Source: Herpetosiphonaceae bacterium (GTDB taxonomy: Bacteria > Chloroflexota > Chloroflexia > Chloroflexales > Herpetosiphonaceae). From it: DNA of 64,000 bases. The position numbers and the translations under genes are program-made. Below, piece by piece: positions 58,928 through 64,000 of this stretch (position 1 is the first letter of the stretch; every line of letters begins with the position of its first letter). The notes under the pieces were generated by a model. The model ran no database searches. It was not told where the DNA came from and worked only from the letters and a program-made list of their open reading frames with translations. The stretch lies in the NCBI GenBank assembly GCA_026003835.1, contig BPHZ01000002.1:310001-374000 (forward strand). Direction: 5' to 3'.

Positions 58928-60100
58928 TTATCCTTGCATCTGCCGGAAAAGCTGTATATATGCCTGCATTGCCTTAGTGAAGTTCTCAGCGGACTGTTGA
59001 TTGCTGACCATATACTGCTCGTTGACTCCAGACGGTGAACGTATTGAGATATTTCCGTAGGCAACAACTGGAATTTGATAATTGTCTGCAAAGCGCCGAT
59101 CTCGGCTGCCGTCCTTATTCGCCCGCGCCCACGCGTAGTCCACGATCACAGTATCGCCCGGGACTTGTTCTTCCTCTAAAAAACCAACAGGGATGAACTC
59201 GATCTGCACCTCCCGAAAATCAACCAGGGCGAACGCCGTAGTTCTGTTATCTACCATCATGAGGAATCCCGGGTAGATATAGATATCAGCACCGTTCGCA
59301 TTTGCCAAATGCATCACCGGGTACTCGGCCTGAATGATAGGAGAGGGCGTCGTATCAAAGACAACGCGCGTACGACGGATATGATGTGCGGCTGTTGATC
59401 GGGTAACAAATGGATCATGGTATTGCGATGACGTTACATCCCATATTACATGCGCTCCACAAAGCGTCCGAAAATACTCCACAACCTTGAGATAGGTGTT
59501 CAAAAATGCTTCGTCGATATCAACTGAAAGACTAATATTACACAGCTTTAGCTGCTCCTCAAGCTCGGCAAGTTTCGCTTGAGCTTCAAGCCCTTGCTCT
59601 CGGCATTCCGCAATGGCCTTCTTGCGAAACTTTCGAGCAAAGAAGCTCCTGTTGAGGCGCACCCAACGAGCGTCAATTTTCTGCTTTTCCATCGCTGCGG
59701 TTTGAATTTCCTGTAATAGCACGTTACGCTCATTACGCGCACTGATGAGAAGTTCCCTCAATTCATACAGGCCAGGGCTTGTCACTTCTTCTACATTTTG
59801 ACTCTTGATTGCCCCAGGCTCTTCTGTTTGTGGTGTAAATGGAGAGGGGATAGGAGACTGGACAGGAAGAGAGTACGCGGACGGTAGAGCGGCCAACCCT
59901 GGCGTTGGGGGTACTGGTGTATCAATCCGCGTTCGATAGGAAAGTCCAGTACCAGGTAGTCCAATATTCAGGTATGTTCCTCGTTGCCCGAACGTCACGC
60001 TCGCGCCTCGAACACCAACTGTTGTGCTTATGCCTCTCTTGCTAATGTTCAGGCGGACACCGGGGAAGATCTTGACGCTCTTCCGAAATCGCCAGCCCAT
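58928..60100 (-). CDS. DUF4236 protein inserted in the CRISPR array
   Basis: 390 residues; ATG 60100 has GGAGG upstream. The first 55 residues (MGWRFRKSVKIFPGVRLNIS, KRGISTTVGVRG, ASVTFGQRGTYLNIGLPGTG) are a textbook DUF4236 domain, a small beta-rich N-terminal module. A Pro-rich linker, a coiled coil (about 120-195; ELRELLISARNERNVLLQEI) and a C-terminal domain (FRTLCGAHVIWDVTSSQYHD, VDNRTTAFALVDFREVQIEF) follow. Function unknown; DUF4236 often occurs in mobile or phage-like contexts. GC is lower than in flanking genes, consistent with transfer into the array. It stops 23 bases after the truncated repeat. Confidence 0.75.
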   Translation of the reverse strand: MGWRFRKSVKIFPGVRLNISKRGISTTVGVRGASVTFGQRGTYLNIGLPGTGLSYRTRIDTPVPPTPGLAALPSAYSLPVQSPIPSPFTPQTEEPGAIKSQNVEEVTSPGLYELRELLISARNERNVLLQEIQTAAMEKQKIDARWVRLNRSFFARKFRKKAIAECREQGLEAQAKLAELEEQLKLCNISLSVDIDEAFLNTYLKVVEYFRTLCGAHVIWDVTSSQYHDPFVTRSTAAHHIRRTRVVFDTTPSPIIQAEYPVMHLANANGADIYIYPGFLMMVDNRTTAFALVDFREVQIEFIPVGFLEEEQVPGDTVIVDYAWARANKDGSRDRRFADNYQIPVVAYGNISIRSPSGVNEQYMVSNQQSAENFTKAMQAYIQLFRQMQG

Positions 60101-60210
60101 TGCAGCCTCCTGTTCGCGGATCGTCTGTCACGTCGAGTATCCTTCTGGTCTGTTCGGCGATCAGGCTGAAAACGGCAATGATATCCTCGATGGAGCCGAT
60201 AAGGGCGGGG

Positions 60211-61131
60211 TTACGGTGCTGGTTGAAAGACCATCGTCACCATTGCCTCGTTCCCCACCTCAATAATGATCAGCGTAACCATTTTGCCATTCTGCGTAGT
60301 TGTTGCCTCGTAGGACGACTCGCCACGCTCAAGCGCATCAGCCGCGCGGCTGAGCTGCTGCTCAAACCAGAGGCCCGCGCCATCCCACTCCGGCATGACG
60401 ACGCCGGTCAGCAGGCTACAGGCGGTAATCGTTCGATCGGTCAGCGTTCGATCAGTCGACGAGATCCCGCCCATGACGGACGCCTCTGTTATCCAGTCGC
60501 CGCCAATCAGCTCCACGGAGACGCCGCTGGCGTCCTGTGCCATGCGGCGAGGCCGGCCATCACGAAGTGTTGATGCGTCAAACGTGTATCCGTAGGCTGT
60601 GAATATCTCTTCCGCAACATAGGTCTCAATTCCAAGATGGCTCTGCGTGCGCGGTGGCGCATTACGACTCGCACTACCGCGCACAGTGGAGCGCGAGTCA
60701 AAGAAGGCAGAGATCCCCACGACTAGCGCCGCCATCAACAGAACCGCGCCAAGCGCGATAAGAAGTCGTGCCCGGTCGCTGCGCGGCTTCGGAGGAGCGG
60801 CGAATGTAACATACGGTGGGGGGAGCGGCACCCATGCCTGCGGAGCAGCTGGAATTGGTGACATTAGTGGTTGCGGCGGTGCCGGCGGCAGCTTCGCCAG
60901 GCCGCGCTGTGCTGCCTCATTCTGTGGATTGATGGAGAGAACGCGCTCTAAACAGTAGCGGCGCTTCTGATCATCAGGTACGACACTGGACAGCCAGAGC
61001 CAGGCATACTCGTCGTTCGGGTTCTGCTGCACAATCTGTTCCAGCAGTTGCCGGCCTCGCTCTACCTCACCTGTTCGGATCAAATGGATTGCTTCGTTCC
61101 GCAGCCTCGTTGCTTCGTCCTGTCCCGCCAT
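60211..61131 (-). CDS. TPR membrane protein inserted in the CRISPR array
   Basis: 306 residues from ATG 61131 (GAGGAG 5 nt upstream). N-terminal TPR-like helices (LRNEAIHLIRTGEVERGRQL, LEQIVQQNPNDEYAWLWLSS, LERVLSINPQNEAAQRGLAK), a Pro-rich stretch, one membrane helix (LLIALGAVLLMAALVVGISA) and an extracytoplasmic domain of about 150 residues without recognised fold (ELIGGDWITEASVMGG, MVTLIIIEVGNEAMVTMVFQ). Same strand as the DUF4236 gene, 110 bases apart, probably one transcript. The upstream end lies only 24 bases from the next CRISPR repeat. Confidence 0.7.
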   Translation of the reverse strand: MAGQDEATRLRNEAIHLIRTGEVERGRQLLEQIVQQNPNDEYAWLWLSSVVPDDQKRRYCLERVLSINPQNEAAQRGLAKLPPAPPQPLMSPIPAAPQAWVPLPPPYVTFAAPPKPRSDRARLLIALGAVLLMAALVVGISAFFDSRSTVRGSASRNAPPRTQSHLGIETYVAEEIFTAYGYTFDASTLRDGRPRRMAQDASGVSVELIGGDWITEASVMGGISSTDRTLTDRTITACSLLTGVVMPEWDGAGLWFEQQLSRAADALERGESSYEATTTQNGKMVTLIIIEVGNEAMVTMVFQPAP

Positions 61132-61155
61132 GTCGCACTCCTCTAACACTGAGCG

Positions 61156-61535
61156 GTTTCAGTACGCTCTGCGCGTCGTTGGTTAGTGTAACATCGTCGC
61201 CATGGCCGTTAACGAAGGCCGACAACGCGTTTCAGTACGCTCTGCGCGTCGTTGGTTAGTGTAACTCTGGACCGCCAAGCACATGCCAGGAATAAACTTC
61301 GGTTTCAGTACGCTCTGCGCGTCGTTGGTTAGTGTAACCCTTTGCACGCCGCCAGGTGCGGCTAATCCACTCGGTTTCAGTACGCTCTGCGCGTCGTTGG
61401 TTAGTGTAACTCTAGAGGAACAAGATCCTAGGACTCTAAGGTCTTGTTTCAGTACGCTCTGCGCGTCGTTGGTTAGTGTAACTCGACATAGCCGCCGCCC
61501 GGTGCCTGCCATGTCCAGGCCGGTTTCATCGTTGG
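61156..61535. CRISPR. CRISPR array, block B: 5 repeats plus one decayed repeat
   Basis: Five full repeats (61156, 61229, 61302, 61374, 61446) identical to block A, four spacers between them, and a fifth spacer (61483-61522) followed by a shortened repeat GTTTCA-TCGTTGG (61523-61535) from which the 14 central bases GTACGCTCTGCGCG are missing and the end is lost. The RHH gene follows directly. Confidence 0.95.
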
Positions 61536-61544
61536 CGATCCTGC

Positions 61545-61763
61545 TTAGTCTTCAACCGCCTCTTTCTCTTTTATCGGGGCGGGTAGCGCCTCTCTGCCGT
61601 CCTGGTATGATGACCAGAGGCGATCGATCGCAATGATGATTGCTTCGGCTTTGGTCAACCTCGCGTGCGCGCACAACCAATCCAGCTGCGCGCGCGTCGT
61701 CTCAGGTAGCCGCACGGCTGTCTGCGGCCGGTTGCCGGACGATTTTCGGCGCTTTCGCTCCAT
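61545..61763 (-). CDS. Ribbon-helix-helix-type small protein within the array
   Basis: 72 residues from ATG 61763, which has GGAGG 9 nt upstream. Basic N-terminus (MERKRRKSSGNRPQTAVRLP) then ETTRAQLDWLCAHARLTKAE, AIIIAIDRLWSSYQDG: a short beta strand and two helices typical of CopG/ParD-like RHH DNA-binding proteins. Such proteins are often antitoxins or plasmid regulators, but no toxin gene adjoins it. It lies between a decayed repeat and block C, so it was probably brought in by the same rearrangement. Confidence 0.6.
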   Translation of the reverse strand: MERKRRKSSGNRPQTAVRLPETTRAQLDWLCAHARLTKAEAIIIAIDRLWSSYQDGREALPAPIKEKEAVED

Positions 61764-61811
61764 TTGTTTGTTCCTCCATAACAAAGCACCCAGAGAGCAA
61801 CCGCGCCCCCT

Positions 61812-63101
61812 GTTTCAGTACGCTCTGCGCGTCGTTGGTTAGTGTAACGCGCTTCAATTCATCGCAAAAGCAATGGGAGAGTGAGTTTCAGTACGCTCTG
61901 CGCGTCGTTGGTTAGTGTAACCCCGTAGGCCCCTAGGCCCTCTACCGGCCCTAGGCCGTTTCAGTACGCTCTGCGCGTCGTTGGTTAGTGTAACGCCTAA
62001 TCCTGCAAGCTAGCCCGAAGGATGTCCAGTTTCAGTACGCTCTGCGCGTCGTTGGTTAGTGTAACCCATATGTCGGCATTGACTTGGACGATTGCATCAG
62101 TGAGTTTCAGTACGCTCTGCGCGTCGTTGGTTAGTGTAACCGCTCGCATCCAACCCATCTCGTCGCCGGCAGCCTGTTTCAGTACGCTCTGCGCGTCGTT
62201 GGTTAGTGTAACAGCCTGACAATTGCCACAAAGAGGGTCCTAAGGATTGAGGGTTTCAGTACGCTCTGCGCGTCGTTGGTTAGTGTAACCTGTTTTCTGG
62301 CGGCTCGCGCCAATACCCGAAGGTCGGGTTTCAGTACGCTCTGCGCGTCGTTGGTTAGTGGAACTCGAACCATCCAACAGGGTGGATTGTCCGATCCTGT
62401 AGTTTCAGTACGCTCTGCGCGTCGTTGGTTAGTGTAAGTCAGGAGGTGCATGAACTCATCTATATAGGCGTTTGTTTCAGTACGCTCTGCGCGTCGTTGG
62501 TTAGTGTAACAGGAGAACAGCAGGCGCCGGTTACATCTGCGGCGTTATGTTTCAGTACGCTCTGCGCGTCGTTGGTTAGTGTAACACCTGCACCTGGGGC
62601 TCCGCGTCAAGACAGTACAGTTTCAGTACGCTCTGCGCGTCGTTGGTTAGTGTAATCCCTGGCCGGCTTCATTGAAGCCTATCGCCGGGTCAAAGTTTCA
62701 GTACGCTCTGCGCGTCGTTGGTTAGTGTAACCTTGCGGCGCTGCTCGCAGAGATTCCCGACGCTGAACGTTTCAGTACGCTCTGCGCGTCGTTGGTTAGT
62801 GTAACATTGTCACACACACGTCACCAGATTGCGATGCCGTGTTTCAGTACGCTCTGCGCGTCGTTGGTTAGTGTAATCCCTGGCCGGCTTCATTGAAGCC
62901 TATCGCCGGGTCAAAGTTTTAGTACGCTCTGCGCGTCGTTGGTTAGTGTAACCGCCAGTCCCAGGCGCGTCACCTCGCAACATTCGTACGTTTCAGTACG
63001 CTCTGCGCGTCGTTGGTTAGTGTAACCGAGGGTGGCGGCGTCTGTCAAGTCTTTTTGCTTCCTCGTTTCAATACGCTCTGCGCGTCGTTGGTTAGTGGAC
63101 C
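61812..63101. CRISPR. CRISPR array, block C: 18 repeats with several mutated copies
   Basis: 18 repeats of the same 37-bp sequence, 17 spacers. Repeats at 62328 (GTGGAAC end), 62402 (last base G), 62620 and 62841 (last base T), 62916 (GTTTTAG) and 63065 (GTTTCAA ... GTGGACC) are variant; block A has none of these. Three spacers (62066, 62141, 62290) also occur in block A (54476, 54551, 54623) in the same order, with one extra spacer here (62213). Spacer 62657 = 62878, each preceded by the same mutated repeat. The degenerate end is next to cas6, with no obvious leader. Confidence 0.97.
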
Positions 63102-63108
63102 ATGTGAC

Positions 63109-63145
63109 GGGTGGTTTGGCAGGGTTGCGCCCCGCCAAACCACCC
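63109..63145 (-). terminator. Hairpin between cas6 and CRISPR block C
   Basis: Perfect 12-bp arms GGGTGGTTTGGC (63109-63120) and GCCAAACCACCC (63134-63145); it lies 25 bases past the cas6 stop codon, so it should end the cas6 transcript before the array. Confidence 0.7.
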
Positions 63146-63169
63146 CAGCGATGCTGGTGAGGCCGCCCA

Positions 63170-64000
63170 CTAGGCTGCGATGACTTCATATACTCCGTTG
63201 CCCTTGGTGGTGTCTTTGCCGGCCTGGATGACGCTGCCCCACAGCAGCAGCGGCAGCAGCTCCCGCAGATCGCCTGCGTAGAGCGCTTCGCCGATCAGTC
63301 CGCCGATCGGTGTTCTGCGGCCTTTGCGGCCGGAGAAGCTGGAGACATCCTCCCAGTGGGTGGCATCGACAAGCAGCCGGATCTCAGCAGCGCGCGCGGT
63401 CAGCGCTGCCGTACGCTCGCGTCCGAGCGGAATGCCCCCATACTCGCGCGCCAGCCGGTCATGGCGCTCGGCCAGGCGCTGCACGAGTACGTCAAGCAGT
63501 GGCCGTGTGACGAGGACGCTTTTCTGCCGCGCAGCGTCACGCTGGATCAGCCGTAGCGGGGTGAGAAAGCGTAGCCGGATGCGATCCTGCGGCAGCGTTT
63601 GCGCCTGCGCCTCGGCGTCGGCCCACGAGATGGGCAGATTCGGCAGGTGGATGAGGGTGCTGCCGGCAACCTGGACCACTTGGATCTCGCCGGTGAGTAA
63701 ATTGACGGCAGCGATCTGCTCGATGACAAAGCGCCCGCGCTCCCAATCGTTCTCCGCTACCCGCCTGCCGACGCCGTAGCGCCCCATGTCGTTCAACGCC
63801 AGCGCCAGATACGGAAACAGTTGTATAGAGGCGCCGATCATGGTGATGCCGAAGGTAAATTGTTCGCCGGGGCCAAAGGTGCGGTTGGGGCTTGTCGGCG
63901 GGCGGATGGCAAAGGGTCGCGGTATATTTGCTCCGTCCGGGCTGTGGGGACGCAGCGGCTCCATCAGGCTGGCTACAGGGCACACCGTATGCAGCGGACA
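63170..64000 (-). CDS. cas6: Cas6 CRISPR RNA-processing endoribonuclease, N-terminus outside window
   Basis: The 5' end lies beyond base 64000; at least 276 residues are present. CPLHTVCPVASL and the segment FGPGEQFTFGITMIGASIQL precede YLALALNDMGRYGVGRR, and the C-terminus has FSGRKGRRTPIGGLIGEALY then GKDTTKGNGVYEVI, the Gly-rich loop and ending of Cas6 RAMP proteins (repeat-cleaving endonuclease of type I and III systems). It would cut the 37-nt repeats of the adjacent array to leave 8-nt 5' handles. No other cas gene is in the window; interference and adaptation genes may lie to the right. Confidence 0.88.
   Translation of the reverse strand, partial: CPLHTVCPVASLMEPLRPHSPDGANIPRPFAIRPPTSPNRTFGPGEQFTFGITMIGASIQLFPYLALALNDMGRYGVGRRVAENDWERGRFVIEQIAAVNLLTGEIQVVQVAGSTLIHLPNLPISWADAEAQAQTLPQDRIRLRFLTPLRLIQRDAARQKSVLVTRPLLDVLVQRLAERHDRLAREYGGIPLGRERTAALTARAAEIRLLVDATHWEDVSSFSGRKGRRTPIGGLIGEALYAGDLRELLPLLLWGSVIQAGKDTTKGNGVYEVIAA

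Noticed and set aside
61545..61763. Complete toxin-antitoxin module
   Set aside because: Only an RHH-like protein is present; no toxin frame lies next to it.
53312..61957. CTAG-rich spacers as a telomere-like or host repeat
   Set aside because: The element is known only from spacers; nothing in the window carries the 18-mer outside the array, so only a foreign target is claimed.
63102..63169. Leader between cas6 and block C
   Set aside because: Only 68 bases, GC-rich and dominated by a terminator-like hairpin, unlike the usual long AT-rich leader.
53388..63189. Many open frames inside the CRISPR blocks with repeated LTNDAQSVLK or FSTLCASLVSVT peptides
   Set aside because: These are translations of the 37-bp repeat in two frames; they have no RBS and follow the array's periodicity, so they are not genes.

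Overview
The window looks like chromosomal DNA of a filamentous or gliding member of the Chloroflexota (class Chloroflexia, Roseiflexus/Kouleothrix/Herpetosiphon-like). This is an inference from high-GC coding sequence, an R2lox relic, Ser/Thr-kinase and FHA signalling proteins, a MetOD1 histidine kinase paired with a KaiC-like ATPase, STAND/TPR ATPases, class III cyclases, and a very large CRISPR array with a Cas6 gene. No rRNA or other taxonomic marker is present, so the assignment is tentative.

Layout. 0-6 kb holds housekeeping and accessory genes: the glpD tail, a lipoprotein, a STAND ATPase, a YyaL-like thioredoxin protein and a stress protein. 6.2-10.5 kb is a gene graveyard: formylglycine-enzyme-like, HEAT-repeat, PKD-repeat, IS630, HTH and UvrD remnants, almost all frameshifted. 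10.6-15.1 kb carries a lipoprotein/adenylate-cyclase pair and a frameshifted serine carboxypeptidase. 16-19 kb is a KaiC-like/histidine kinase signalling pair. 19-23 kb has small cupin, HU, HipA-like/DUF3037 and eCIS-motif genes.

23.4-42.2 kb is the most unusual part. It holds two glycosyltransferases and six divergent aminoglycoside-phosphotransferase-fold domains, one of them fused to the C-terminus of an ABC exporter. A PflX-like radical-SAM relative lacking its cluster-binding core follows, with a glutamine synthetase-like gene after it. A Ser/Thr kinase-FGE fusion, an LPRTG-anchored protein of the same laminin-like fold and an FHA regulator lie within it on both strands. Gene overlaps and short spacings suggest an envelope-glycan or specialised-metabolite system with several kinase-like components that I cannot match to a described pathway.

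44-50 kb holds a secreted subtilisin, gnd, two EamA transporters, an R2lox relic and tRNA-Lys. 50.5-53 kb is a cyclic-peptide-type ABC exporter bounded by IS630 ends. 53.05-63.1 kb is a CRISPR locus of about 103 repeats (37 bp each) in three blocks, interrupted by a two-gene insert and by a small RHH gene. It ends beside a cas6 gene that runs off the window.
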